This document shows, piece after piece, positions 11,458 to 22,517 of a stretch of DNA of 64,000 nt (positions within the stretch are counted from its first letter, which is position 1; each line of letters opens with the position of its first letter). Both the position numbers and the translations under genes were made by a program. The DNA comes from Adiantum capillus-veneris (lineage: Eukaryota; Streptophyta; Polypodiopsida; Polypodiales; Pteridaceae): contig CM043954.1 of the NCBI GenBank assembly GCA_014529385.2, positions 8,373,806 to 8,437,805 of the forward strand, in the 5' to 3' direction. The notes below the pieces were generated by a model. That model was given only the letters and a program-made list of their open reading frames with translations, ran no database searches and was not told the DNA's origin.

Positions 11458-12120
11458 TGGACAACTTTATTGCTTCAAGGGCAATAAAGTTCAAGCAGAT
11501 TTTTGCAGCAGCATGGTTATCTGATGACTTTGAAGCAGATGTCACGACAGAATGGCATCAACTTAATGCTGCCACTTGCAAGAATCTGGATGACTACAAT
11601 CGGAAGTTTTGGAAAGCTCTACTTCCTGTAACTTCCTATAGGTTTGTGCCATTGACAGAACAGATTGAAAAATATTGTTGTGGCCTACCCAAAGAATTGA
11701 GAAAGTACTGCACGAAGACCAAAGTCACTACTTTGACGCAGCTCATCGAGGTAGCAAACACTGGCAATGGTTTGCTCAAGGGAGAAGATTGTGAATTCAA
11801 TACTGGCGTCAAGGAAGGATCAGCCAAGAAAAATTCAGCGAAGAAGTATGTTCCCAAAGAGGCTCCGAAAGGGACTCAAGAGCCAACCAATGCAGGGAAA
11901 GACAAAGCTACGGCTGAATCAGAAAAGGGACCAGTGAAGAAATGGAAAAGACGTTTTCCTCGCAAGTCTGAAGAGCAAAAGAAGGTCCTGAGTTCAAAGA
12001 ACAAATGCTTCATTTGTGAGCAGCCTGGCCACATTGCTTACAATTGTCCTACAAAGAAAAGGCCAGCTGATTCTGAAGACAAGGAGGACAGGAAAGGAAA
12101 GAAGCCCATAGCTGGTCTAG
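11457..12120 (+). pseudogene. Gypsy B gag, capsid end and zinc knuckle
   Basis: The frame carries the second half of the Retrotrans_gag domain (PLTEQIEKYCCGLPKELRKY) and a CX2CX4HX4C knuckle, CFICEQPGHIAYNC (about 12008-12049). A lysine-rich linker ends at AGLV, where element C is inserted after TCTAG (12116-12120). Joining 12120 to 20563 continues the frame into protease as AGLV-SDMVGD. Confidence 0.85.
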
Positions 12121-13599
12121 TGAAACCGGCCCGTAGGGCGGTAGGCGTTGGCTTTCACCCGAAAATCTTTACTTAAACACACACACAGAGCACTTTGCAA
12201 AGGAGACCTGTAACGAGAATTAACACTTCATCACACACACGGCTCGGAAGCTAGAATGCTCCGAGCAGACGCCGACAACCTGTAGGCCCCAAAATTGGCG
12301 CCCCTTTCGGTATTTCTTTATTCTTTAGGAGGGTAAATTACAAGGTAAGGTCCTGGGAATCCTTCACGTGTATCCACCTAGATACCATTTGATTTGGCCA
12401 AATTTCGGCAACATAACAGCCCCAAAACTTGCGCGAAACCAATTCCCCTGCTGGAACTCGCTTGCACTGTCGTATACCCTCTGATTCCTGTCCAAAAACA
12501 GTAAATTCAGCACGCTGTATTTACTGGTTTTTGCCCTGTTTTCAGCCCCAAACAGTCCCCTAACTGTCCTTTGCCAGTGGGGCACGATTCCCAATGATCC
12601 TGGCGTCCGTATGGCTTAAAAACAGTCAAATTACAGCGCATACACAGCGCTGATTTTGCACCTGTACGGTGAGGTTATGACCCTCACCAGTGCCTGCTTT
12701 GGAGCAGCAGTTAGCTACCCCTGTTCCTGCTCAAGGAGGCTCTTGCCTCAGCACAAAAGCATGAACCCACACAACTGTACATCAGTCAAATGAGTAGCCC
12801 TCTTGTGGGGCATCACATAATTGCACGTAGGGGAGAAAGAGAGCAGTATGTAGCGTGCGGGGCATCACTCCCGTCACTATACTGTGCATAGAGGGCAAGG
12901 TAAGCATTCCATAGCTTCTGTACCTGTTGCAATCCGCCTGTGGCTGAAAATGGCGCCCCCTTTGATGATATGCAGCTCGTTTTTGCCTCCCAGAGTGGCA
13001 GAATCGCTCACAAGCTGACACGTCGCCCAGTTTCCGAGTTTGGGCTTTCCCTGCTAAAAATATCTCAACTGGTGCGTCAGTTGACTTCGCGGCAGAGTTG
13101 TAAAGTGTTCCCCTAGTCATACCGAAGGTAATGACGCGAACACATTTCGTGGCCCAAAATAGCAGTTCCCTAAATTTTAGGAGATGCTTCCGTTGGGCTC
13201 CCACTGGTCTTCTGACCATCTATCCTCATTGGGACCGCATCCAAAAATGCAATGTGGCCCAACTGTCGGATACTTTTTGTTGGAAGTCCCACCTTGACTT
13301 TACGCCTTAATTGAGTTCACTTCCTAGTATCCACCAACTTGCTAAGTGCGACGGGGGGACCTATATGATCTTGCTCTGAGCCTAGACATCTTCTTACCAT
13401 ACGAATTCCAGTGCCGACCACTTCCCGTCTGCGGGTGAATCTACCGTTCACATTGGCCATACAATGTCCGACCGTTTGCTACTTCAAGAAGAGGGTCTTA
13501 AACAAATAAAATAAACCCCATTGGAAAGAAACCAACAACCAAGGTTAGCAGTTGCCACATCTCTGTGACATGGTTAATAACTGCCACGTCCTCGTGACA
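12121..13599 (-). repeat. 3' LTR of element C (1,479 bp)
   Basis: On the minus strand it begins TGTCACGAGGACGTGGCA and ends GGTTTCA. Differences from the right LTR that I saw are near 12602, 12705, 12727, 12820, 12878, 12928, 12947 and 13409, all C/T or G/A. Open frames inside it occur identically in the other LTR and are not genes. Confidence 0.95.
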
Positions 13600-13600
13600 T

Positions 13601-13612
13601 ACCCCCCTCTTG
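13601..13612 (-). other. Polypurine tract of element C
   Basis: On the minus strand an A/G-rich stretch with AAGAGGGGGG lies directly upstream of the 3' LTR. It is the usual primer for plus-strand DNA synthesis. The same tract stands before the 3' LTR of B (24589-24605). Confidence 0.75.
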
Positions 13613-13769
13613 AAATCGCAAACGTCCTCGATTGCATACCATAAATACACGCCACTGATGATCTTGTGCTATTAACACTCTTTTATCATCGCATGTACCC
13701 GCAAGAAAGGTCGTAACATACATAGATACAAATGACTTAATGAGGCCTTCATACTTTTGCCATTTCCAT

Positions 13770-16700
13770 CTATGGCACTGAATTCATATGTACATTTGAT
13801 GTACTAGCTCTATCATTACCCCTCCTTTGCACACGTTGGGTTGGGGCATAAGTAGGCTGTAACCCAAAGGCTTCAAGGTAAAGCTGCAATACATTTGGTG
13901 ACTCTGACAGTTCATGCTCTTCCATCCACTTTGCATCCATAGGCGGATAGTTCTTGAACTTCACCAAATAGCGTCTTGCAACTTGTCCTTTAACTTTTCT
14001 GTCCTTATGTGCCAAAACTTGCTCAGGTACCAGGATCTCATCAAGTTCCTCAACTTCTGGCTGATCCTCAACTGGCATATCTTCTGGCACATCACCCACG
14101 AAGGGTCTTAGAAGACTCACGTGAAACGCATTATGAATCTTCCACGCATCAGGCAATTTCAGCCTGTAAGCCACATCGCTGATCTTGTCAAGCACTTGAA
14201 AAGGCCCATAGTAACGCATGCTGAGCTTAGGAAACAGCCGTTCCTTGCCCTTCATCTTCTTTAATCTTGCCTTTTCGAACCTTAAGAGAACCCAATCACC
14301 AGGTGATAGTAGCAATTCACGACGGTGACGATCAGCAGCCTTTTTCTGTTTTGCCTGAGTCTTCTCCAAGGCAACTTTAATCTTCTTATACATCTCATCC
14401 ATGTTCTCAACATATCGATCTGCCTCAAAGATCTTGTCCTTTGTGTGCAAAATGGGAGGAACCTTTTTGCCGCCTTCAACAATTTCAAAAGGTGCTTTGC
14501 CAGTAGACGAATGCACCGTATTATTGTACGCATACTCAAGCATAGGCAAATACTGTTCCCACTTGCCCTTATTATCTGACACATAGCATTTCAGCAGATC
14601 TAAGACAGTAGAATTGGCCTCTTCTGACTGTCCATCAGTTTGTGGATGAAACGAAGACGAGAACTTGAGTGTAGTACCCATGTTCTCAAACAATCCTCTC
14701 CAGAACAAACTGGTCATGCGAGGATCACGATCACTGATAATCGATTGTGGCATACCATGGTACTTAAACACATTGTACATGAACAAGCGTGCCATCTGAT
14801 CAGATTTTATCTTCTTCCTGACAGGGATAAAATGGGCCTGCTTGCTGAACCTGCAGATAATGGTCCATATACCATCATTCCCTGTTGGTGTCCTTGGAAG
14901 ATCAAAGATAAAGTCCATAGCAATGCTTTCCCATGGCTTATCCGGAATCGGCAGTGGTTGTAACAACCCTGGTGCCTTTTGCCTGTCAAACTTGACCTTT
15001 TGGCAAACTATGCATGCTCGCACAAAGGCATCCACATCTCTCCTCAAGGTAGGCCAATAGAAGAACGTCTCTACCGCTTTAACTGTTGCATCAATGCCAC
15101 GATGCCCTGCATACGGTGGGACATGACTCTCTTCCATGACCTTATGTCGCAGTGGCCTAGTGACACAAAGTCTGCCATGCATCATCATAAAACCGTCTCT
15201 GAGGAGGTAGTGCTCGTGATGTTGCCCCTCTTGTAACTGTTCAAAGATCCTTGCAAAATCTTCATCAGCAGTATACTGTTCCTTCATGTCATCTAACTCA
15301 TGATGATAAGGAATTGACACAGCTGAAATTTGTGGCTTTCTTGATAACGCATCAGCCACAACATTCTTCTTGCCTTCCACATGCATAATCTGGAAGTGGA
15401 ACATGGAAAGAATGTTTGCCCATCGCATATGCTTTTCGGATAACTTTGACTGTGTCAAGAAGTATCGCAAGGTCTGATGATCTGTTTGGACAACAAAATC
15501 AGCACCTAAGAGGTAGTGCTTCCAGCTAGAAAGCGCATGAATAACGGCCAAGAGCTCTTTCTCATAGACTTGCATAGTCCTCTCTGGCCCTTGCAAAATT
15601 CGGCTTTCATAGGCTACTACCCGTCCATCTTGCATTAGCACTGCTCCGATGCTACTGCCACACGCGTCACATTGGACCACAAATGACTTCCTGAGATCTG
15701 GCAAAACAATAACTGGATCTGAAGTCAACTTTTCCTTTAAGAGACTAAAAGCTGAAATCTCTTTTTGGGTCCATCTGAAAGTGACCTCTTTCTTTTGCAA
15801 TGCGTGAAGAGGCGATGCTATCTCTGCAAAATTTCTGATAAACCTTCTATAGTAGGAACACAATCCCAAGAAGCTTCTGACATCGTGCACAGTCTTCAAG
15901 TCTGGCCATGTCTTGATAGCTTCGACCTTTGCGGGATCCATTCTAACACCATCCTTTGAGACTATGTGGCCCAGAAAGTGGATCTCTTCAAGGAAGAATT
16001 CACTTTTCTTAGGATTGACAAGTAACCTGTGATTGCGCAGCTCTTCGAACACAATGGTCAAGTGACGCCTATGCTCCTCTTCATTCTTCGAATACACAAT
16101 CATGTCATCGAAGAATGTTCCAACAAACTGTTGATGCGAGCGGAAAATCCGGTCCATCATTCTGTTGAACGTGGCAGGAGCATTTGTTAGCCCAAACGGC
16201 ATCACTAGAAACTCATAAAGACCAAATGTCGTTCTAAACGCAGTCTTGTGCACATCCTCTGGGCTTATACGAATCTGATGGTACCCACTCTTCAGGTCTA
16301 TCCTGCTGAAAATTGCAGCACCCTCTAAACAATCGAGAATATCATCAATGCGAGGAATAGGAAACCTATTCTTGATGGTATTCTTATTCAACGCACGGTA
16401 ATCAATACACATGCGCCATGAGCCATCCTTCTTCTGCACTAGGAGCACTGGGGAGCAAAAGGGTGAAGAACTAGGCTGAATCAGCCCCTTCTCTAATAAC
16501 TCCTCAACCTGGCCCATAATCTCTTTCTGCTGCGCCGCACTAACCCTGTAGGGAGGTCTATTTGGTGGGCTACACCCTGGCACCAAATCTATCCGATGGT
16601 CCTCAGGTCTCTCTGGCGGTAATTGCGACGGTAATGAATCAGAAAAACAGTCACTAAACTTTTGCAAAAATGCTGACCTTTCTTTATCTAACACAGATAA

Positions 16701-18260
16701 ATTTGACTGATCCCTATCTGAGACATCACGTGCAAAAATCAAGTACACAGAAAGATGATTCTTTATTACAGAAGTGATAGCAGAAGCAGATACAATAGGG
16801 ACTGACTCTCCTTTAAGCTTTACATCCAAGATGTGAGTTTTGCCCCTATGCTGTACAGTGATCTTTTTGTTGTAGGCATCCAAGACTCCATGCACTCGGA
16901 ACATCCACGGGATCCCCAACAAGGCGTCACAACCTTCCAGCGGCATGATGTAAAACTCTTCAGTGTCCACATACGACTGAATATGCAGACGCAGTTTTCC
17001 AATGATGGGAGTAACACACTCTGAGTGGCCAGGACATGCCAACCCTGCCTCTGCTGTGTACCCCATCTCTTCAGCTTTGATGCCGAGCTTCATAGCTAAC
17101 TCTAGTGAGATAAAGTTGGCTTTGGCACCTGGATCAAAGAAGATGAGTGCCGTCTGATCCCTAACTTTACCCCATGCCCTGCATAACTCACTGGCATCTG
17201 TGCTGGGTCTGTCACCCACCATGTCTGGCACTAAACCTGCTGCGGGTTTAGGCTTCTTGCCTTTCTGGTCTTCTTTATCCTCTAAGTCAGCTGGCCTTTT
17301 CCTTTGTGGACAATTGATAGAAATATGACCAAGCTGCTCGCATATAAAGCATTTGTTCTCAGCCATTAGGACCTTCTTTTCCTCGAGCGACTTGCGCACA
17401 AAAGGCTTCCTTTTCTGTTTCTTTGCCTGCGCTCGAGAAGTCCCAGCTGAATCCTTGTCCTTGGTGGCCTTTTCTGACCCCTGTGACGCATCAGGAGCCG
17501 TCTTCACAAAGGGCTTCTTCGTTGAATTTTTCTTTTGCTGCCCTCCTTTATCACTGCTCGGAAATCCACTGTCCTCTCCTTTCAACAGGGCAAGACCAGT
17601 GTTCGCAACTTCCATAAGCTGAGTAAGGGTAGCCACTCTATTCTTTGTACAGTAATCGCGAAGCCCTTTAGGCAGCCCACAACAATACTTCTCTATCTGC
17701 TCTGTCAATGGCACAAATCTGTAGGAGGTCACTGAGAGTAATGCTTTACAAAACCTCCTATTGTACTCCAGCAAGCTCTTGCACGAAGCTGCCGTAAGCT
17801 GGTGCCAATCTGTCAAGACATCGGCTTCAAATTCATTTGATAGCCAAGCAAATGCAAACATTTGCTTGAAGTAAACCCAAGTGGCGGGTGCCTGTCCTTG
17901 CATTAACAATGTCGTCCACAAGGTAAGCGCATTGTCCTTTAAGAAAGTGGCAGCTTTCCTGACCTTCGAGGCCTCTGTAAAATTCCCTCCCGCATAAGCT
18001 GTATCAAACTGCTGGAGGAAAGTGAGTGCCTTTGTCTTGTCCTCGAAACCACTGAAGGTACTGAACTTTACCGCTGCACCACCTTCTTTGTAAGCCTTCG
18101 GCTTCTCTAGTGCCCCCAAATTGTCATACGGAATGGTCTGCAACATGGGCACTGTACTAGGCATGATCGGCACGTGTTGGCCATTCACATTTTGCGTCAG
18201 AGGTGCGATATCTGGCTGCTGTCCAGAAAAACCAGCCATGCCAAAATGACCCTGTGGCAC
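13770..18260 (-). CDS. Gypsy C gag-pol polyprotein (capsid, protease, RT, RNase H, integrase, chromodomain)
   Basis: This is a 1,496-residue frame without stops. In order: a Retrotrans_gag region (about 60-220), a CCHC knuckle CFICEQLGHISINC (about 310), and an aspartic protease with FFDPGAKANF (about 374). The reverse transcriptase has KKDGSWRMCIDYRALN and the FFDD catalytic pair near 717 in place of YxDD. RNase H follows (CDACGSSIGAVL to VADALSRKPQ). The integrase has an HHCC finger (about 1080) and a DDE core (AMDFIFDLP, ISDRDPRM, HPQTDGQSEEAN). A chromodomain lies near 1428 (ARRYLVKFKNYPPMDAKW). In chromoviruses this last domain steers integration to marked chromatin. The frame also runs upstream to 18980 through three TAG codons. 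Confidence 0.9.
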   Translation of the reverse strand: MPQGHFGMAGFSGQQPDIAPLTQNVNGQHVPIMPSTVPMLQTIPYDNLGALEKPKAYKEGGAAVKFSTFSGFEDKTKALTFLQQFDTAYAGGNFTEASKVRKAATFLKDNALTLWTTLLMQGQAPATWVYFKQMFAFAWLSNEFEADVLTDWHQLTAASCKSLLEYNRRFCKALLSVTSYRFVPLTEQIEKYCCGLPKGLRDYCTKNRVATLTQLMEVANTGLALLKGEDSGFPSSDKGGQQKKNSTKKPFVKTAPDASQGSEKATKDKDSAGTSRAQAKKQKRKPFVRKSLEEKKVLMAENKCFICEQLGHISINCPQRKRPADLEDKEDQKGKKPKPAAGLVPDMVGDRPSTDASELCRAWGKVRDQTALIFFDPGAKANFISLELAMKLGIKAEEMGYTAEAGLACPGHSECVTPIIGKLRLHIQSYVDTEEFYIMPLEGCDALLGIPWMFRVHGVLDAYNKKITVQHRGKTHILDVKLKGESVPIVSASAITSVIKNHLSVYLIFARDVSDRDQSNLSVLDKERSAFLQKFSDCFSDSLPSQLPPERPEDHRIDLVPGCSPPNRPPYRVSAAQQKEIMGQVEELLEKGLIQPSSSPFCSPVLLVQKKDGSWRMCIDYRALNKNTIKNRFPIPRIDDILDCLEGAAIFSRIDLKSGYHQIRISPEDVHKTAFRTTFGLYEFLVMPFGLTNAPATFNRMMDRIFRSHQQFVGTFFDDMIVYSKNEEEHRRHLTIVFEELRNHRLLVNPKKSEFFLEEIHFLGHIVSKDGVRMDPAKVEAIKTWPDLKTVHDVRSFLGLCSYYRRFIRNFAEIASPLHALQKKEVTFRWTQKEISAFSLLKEKLTSDPVIVLPDLRKSFVVQCDACGSSIGAVLMQDGRVVAYESRILQGPERTMQVYEKELLAVIHALSSWKHYLLGADFVVQTDHQTLRYFLTQSKLSEKHMRWANILSMFHFQIMHVEGKKNVVADALSRKPQISAVSIPYHHELDDMKEQYTADEDFARIFEQLQEGQHHEHYLLRDGFMMMHGRLCVTRPLRHKVMEESHVPPYAGHRGIDATVKAVETFFYWPTLRRDVDAFVRACIVCQKVKFDRQKAPGLLQPLPIPDKPWESIAMDFIFDLPRTPTGNDGIWTIICRFSKQAHFIPVRKKIKSDQMARLFMYNVFKYHGMPQSIISDRDPRMTSLFWRGLFENMGTTLKFSSSFHPQTDGQSEEANSTVLDLLKCYVSDNKGKWEQYLPMLEYAYNNTVHSSTGKAPFEIVEGGKKVPPILHTKDKIFEADRYVENMDEMYKKIKVALEKTQAKQKKAADRHRRELLLSPGDWVLLRFEKARLKKMKGKERLFPKLSMRYYGPFQVLDKISDVAYRLKLPDAWKIHNAFHVSLLRPFVGDVPEDMPVEDQPEVEELDEILVPEQVLAHKDRKVKGQVARRYLVKFKNYPPMDAKWMEEHELSESPNVLQLYLEAFGLQPTYAPTQRVQRRGNDRASTSNVHMNSVP

Positions 18261-18980
18261 CCCAAACTGGCCCTGGTTGCCGTGGAAACCTTGCTACATG
18301 CCGATAGTACCATACATGGGGTTTGGCATGATGCCTTGCATACCCCCAAACACTGTTCCTGGCATGTACGGCTAACTTCCAGACGCATAACCAGCCATAC
18401 TTTGGAACACTGATCCACCCCTGAAATACCCAGGATGTACCGTGGGTGGTGGAAAAACTGAGTGCATAGCCTGGTATCCAGCTCCCTGTCCATTCAAGAC
18501 AGCATGCTGGCTCTGAAAGGTGGCGGGCTGAACTGGCATCACCTGTGGAATAGGCGTTCTAGCCACCTGTTCAAGCACGGGAGGAACCTACTTTGGAGCC
18601 CCCGACTCGGCAACATGCGAGTGTTCCCTTTCCTCCTGCGCCTCATGAAGTACCTGGGCTTGAGCTTCAACAAGCTCCGTACGCGGCGTAGGTTGTCTAT
18701 TTTGTTGTTGCACTGGTGGCGCTTGTAAGAATTCCATAAACCTCCGATTCTGCACCAGCTGCGAAAAGACATTCACCGCGGCAACTAACTGAGTCTTAAA
18801 CGCATCATCCTCAAGTTGCCCTGTCATAAAGCCCTGTACTACTGGAGGGACATTCACGTTGACAGGAGGTACAGACTGACATGGCCGTGAGCTCTCGCCA
18901 ATCTCAAAAACCATAGGAATCTCCTGCCTGTCCTTTGGAGAGGAACCCTCTTCCATAATTCCCTTCCCCTTGTCGGCCAT
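18261..18980 (-). pseudogene. Gypsy C gag N-terminus with three in-frame TAG codons
   Basis: The likely start is ATG at 18980-18978 (MADKGKGIMEEG), which matches the B gag start. The frame is the same as the long gag-pol frame but is cut by TAG at 18590-18588, 18374-18372 and 18296-18294. No frameshift and no TAA or TGA is present. The B homologue reads GNQFYTPG where C has a stop before PYMPG, so CAG to TAG is the simplest origin of that stop. Without readthrough the full Gag-Pol could not be made. Confidence 0.8.
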
Positions 18981-19062
18981 AGTGTAATCCCCGTGTTCTT
19001 GCACTGTGTGTCTTTACCCTGAACAATCCAGGCTCACTCTTTGAGGAAAAAGTGATTGATAT

Positions 19063-19078
19063 CCCGGCGATGGAACCA
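19063..19078 (-). promoter_or_regulatory. Candidate primer binding site of element C
   Basis: On the minus strand TGGTTCCATCGCCGGG follows the 5' LTR directly. It matches the site in B except at one position. The tRNA is not assigned. Confidence 0.6.
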
Positions 19079-20557
19079 TGAAACCGGCCCGTAGGGCGGT
19101 AGGCGTTGGCTTTCACCCGAAAATCTTTACTTAAACACACACACAGAGCACTTTGCAAAGGAGACCTGTAACGAGAATTAACACTTCATCACACACACGG
19201 CTCGGAAGCTAGAATGCTCCGAGCAGACGCCGACAACCTGTAGGCCCCAAAATTGGCGCCCCTTTCGGTATTTCTTTATTCTTTAGGAGGGTAAATTACA
19301 AGGTAAGGTCCTGGGAATCCTTCACGTGTATCCACCTAGATACCATTTGATTTGGCCAAATTTCGGCAACATAACAGCCCCAAAACTTGCGCGAAACCAA
19401 TTCCCCTGCTGGAACTCGCTTGCACTGTCGTATACCCTCTGATTCCTGTCCAAAAACAGTAAATTCAGCACGCTGTATTTACTGGTTTTTGCCCTGTTTT
19501 CAGCCCCAAACAGTCCCCTAACTGTCCTTTGCCAGTGGGGCACGATTCCCAATGATCCTAGCGTCCGTATGGCTTAAAAACAGTCAAATTACAGCGCATA
19601 CACAGCGCTGATTTTGCACCTGTACGGTGAGGTTATGACCCTCACCAGTGCCTGCTTTGGAGCAGCAATTAGCTACCCCTGTTCCTACTCAAGGAGGCTC
19701 TTGCCTCAGCACAAAAGCATGAACCCACACAACTGTACATCAGTCAAATGAGTAGCCCTCTTGTGGGGCATCACATAACTGCACGTAGGGGAGAAAGAGA
19801 GCAGTATGTAGCGTGCGGGGCATCACTCCCGTCACCATACTGTGCATAGAGGGCAAGGTAAGCATTCCATAGCTTCTGTACCTGTTGCAATCCGTCTGTG
19901 GCTGAAAATGGTGCCCCCTTTGATGATATGCAGCTCGTTTTTGCCTCCCAGAGTGGCAGAATCGCTCACAAGCTGACACGTCGCCCAGTTTCCGAGTTTG
20001 GGCTTTCCCTGCTAAAAATATCTCAACTGGTGCGTCAGTTGACTTCGCGGCAGAGTTGTAAAGTGTTCCCCTAGTCATACCGAAGGTAATGACGCGAACA
20101 CATTTCGTGGCCCAAAATAGCAGTTCCCTAAATTTTAGGAGATGCTTCCGTTGGGCTCCCACTGGTCTTCTGACCATCTATCCTCATTGGGACCGCATCC
20201 AAAAATGCAATGTGGCCCAACTGTCGGATACTTTTTGTTGGAAGTCCCACCTTGACTTTACGCCTTAATTGAGTTCACTTCCTAGTATCCACCAACTTGC
20301 TAAGTGCGACGGGGGGACCTATATGATCTTGCTCTGAGCCTAGACATCTTCTTACCATACGAATTTCAGTGCCGACCACTTCCCGTCTGCGGGTGAATCT
20401 ACCGTTCACATTGGCCATACAATGTCCGACCGTTTGCTACTTCAAGAAGAGGGTCTTAAACAAATAAAATAAACCCCATTGGAAAGAAACCAACAACCAA
20501 GGTTAGCAGTTGCCACATCTCTGTGACATGGTTAATAACTGCCACGTCCTCGTGACA
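19079..20557 (-). repeat. 5' LTR of element C (1,479 bp)
   Basis: It has the same length as the left LTR and is nearly identical to it. It ends at 20557, followed by the duplicated TCTAG and then the continuation of B pol. Confidence 0.95.
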
Positions 20558-20562
20558 TCTAG

Positions 20563-22517
20563 TGTCAGATATGGTGGGCGATAAGCCAAATTCAGATGGA
20601 AGTGAGCTTTGCAGAGCATGGGGAAAGGTCAGGGATCAAACAGTGCTTATCTTCTTTGATCCAGGTGCCAAAGCCAACTTCATTTCCCCAGAATTGGCTT
20701 CAAAGTTGGGAATCGGACCTGAAGAGATGGGGTATACAGCAGAGGCAGGTTTGGCATGTCCTGGCCATACAGAGGTTGTGACACCCATCATCGGAAAGTT
20801 GCGCCTACATATCCAGTCCTATGTAGATGCTGAAGAATTTTACATCAAGCCACTGGACGGATGTGATGTGTTGTTAGGTATTCCTTGGTTATTTCGTGTA
20901 CAGGGAATCATGGATGCCTACAACAAAAAGATCACTGTACAGAGCAGGGGAAAGACTCACATTCTGGATGTAAAGCTTAAAGGGGAGTCTATTCCCACTG
21001 TATCAGCTTCTGCTATTACTGCTGTAATGAAAAAGCATGTTTCTGCGTACTTGGTTTTTGCACGTGAAGTGTCAGATTGTGATGGATCAAATTTATCTGT
21101 GCTAGATAAAGAAAGGTCAATGTTTTTACAACAGTATAGTGACTGTTTTTCCGATTCATTACCGTCTCAATTACCGCTAGAGAGACCCGAGGACCATGCG
21201 ATAGATTTGGTGCCAGGCAGTAGCCCACCAAATAAGCCTCCATACAGGGTTAGTGCGGCTCAGCAGAAAGAGATAATGGGCCAAGTACAGGAGCTGTTGG
21301 AAAAGGGGCTGATTCAGGCCAGTTCATCTCCATTCTGTTCTCCAATGTTGTTGGTGCAGAAAAAGGATGGCTCATGGCGCATGTGCATCGACTACCGTGC
21401 ACTAAACAAGAATACCATCAAGAATAGGTTCCCTATACCTAGAATTGATGATATTCTCAACAAATTAGGAGGAGCAGCTATGTTTAGCAGGATAGATCTA
21501 AAGAGTGGGTACCATCAGATCCGCATTAGATCAAAGGATGTGCACAAGATTGCTTTTAGAACAACCTTTGGTCTTTACGAATTTTTAGTGAGGCCCTTTG
21601 GTTTCACAAATGCTCTTGCTACGTTCAATAGGATGATGGACAAAATTTTCCGTCCACACCAGCAGTTTGTTGGTACATTCTTTGATGACATGATAGTCTA
21701 CTCAAAGAATGAAGAGGAGCATAGGCATCACTTGGCCATTGTGTTCAAAGAGCTACGCAATCAAAGGTTGCTCATCAATGCAAAGAAAAATGAATTTTTT
21801 TTGGAAGAGATTCCTTTTCTCGGACACATTGTCTCAAAGGATGGTGTCAGAATGGATCCTGCAAAAGTTGAAGCGATCAAGTCATGGCCAGATTTGAAGA
21901 CGGTGCATGATGTCCGAAGCTTCTTGGGACTATGCTCCTATTACAGACGGTTTATCCGAAATTTCGCTGAGATTCCTTCACCTTTACATGCTCTTCAAAA
22001 GAAGGCAGTCACCTTTAGATGGACACAAAAAGAGATTTCAGCTTTTAATCTCTTAAAGGAAAAGATGACTTCAGATCCAATCATTGTGTTGCCAGATCTG
22101 AGGAAGTCATTTCTGGTCCAGTGTGACGCCTGCGGTAGTAGCATTGGTGCAGTGCTAATGCAAGATGGCAGGGTAGTAGCCTATGAGAGCAGAATTTTGC
22201 AAGGGCCAGAGATGACCATGCAGGTCTATGAGAAAGAGTTACTGGCTGTGATTCATGCGCTCTTAAGTTGGAAACACTACATGCTAGGTGCAGATTTCGC
22301 TGTCCAAACGGACCATCAGACCTTGCGATACTTCTTGACACAGACAAAGTTATCTGAGAAGCATATGCGATGGGCAAATATCTTGTCCATGTTCCATTTT
22401 CAGATTGTGCATGTGGAAGGCAAGAAGAACGTTGTGGCTGATGCCTTGTCAAGGAAGCCACAAATTTCAGCTGTGTCAATTCCTTATCATCATGAACTTG
22501 ATGATATGAGGGAATAG
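20563..22517 (+). pseudogene. Gypsy B pol, first part: protease, reverse transcriptase, RNase H
   Basis: The frame continues B gag after the C insertion. It holds the protease motif IFFDPGAKANF, the reverse transcriptase KKDGSWRMCIDYRALN and GTFFDDMIVYSK catalytic motifs, and RNase H from VQCDACGSSIGAVL to VVADALSRKPQ. It ends at a TAG (22515-22517) where C has CAG (Gln) in the same sequence context, a clear C-to-T change. Domain order and length otherwise match C. Confidence 0.9.

Larger units (their letters stand above)
12121..20557 (-). mobile_element. Gypsy element C: young, near-intact chromovirus (8,437 bp)
   Basis: Two LTRs of 1,479 bp each flank one gag-pol frame on the minus strand. 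TCTAG is duplicated at 12116-12120 and 20558-20562. By eye the LTRs differ at about eight sites, all transitions (about 0.5 percent), which marks a recent insertion. A primer site lies beside the right LTR and a polypurine tract beside the left one. Three in-frame TAG codons in gag are the only lesions I saw. It sits in B, a close relative. Confidence 0.95.

Noticed and set aside
12364-13219. Frames of 76 and 145 codons that recur at 19322-20177
   Set aside because: They lie in the two LTRs of element C and are repeated only because the LTRs are. Long frames inside young LTRs are expected by chance.
16081-16140. FFDD in place of YxDD as a sign of a dead reverse transcriptase
   Set aside because: B, C and E all carry F-F-D-D and A-minus has F-L-D-D, so it is a lineage feature and not a lesion.
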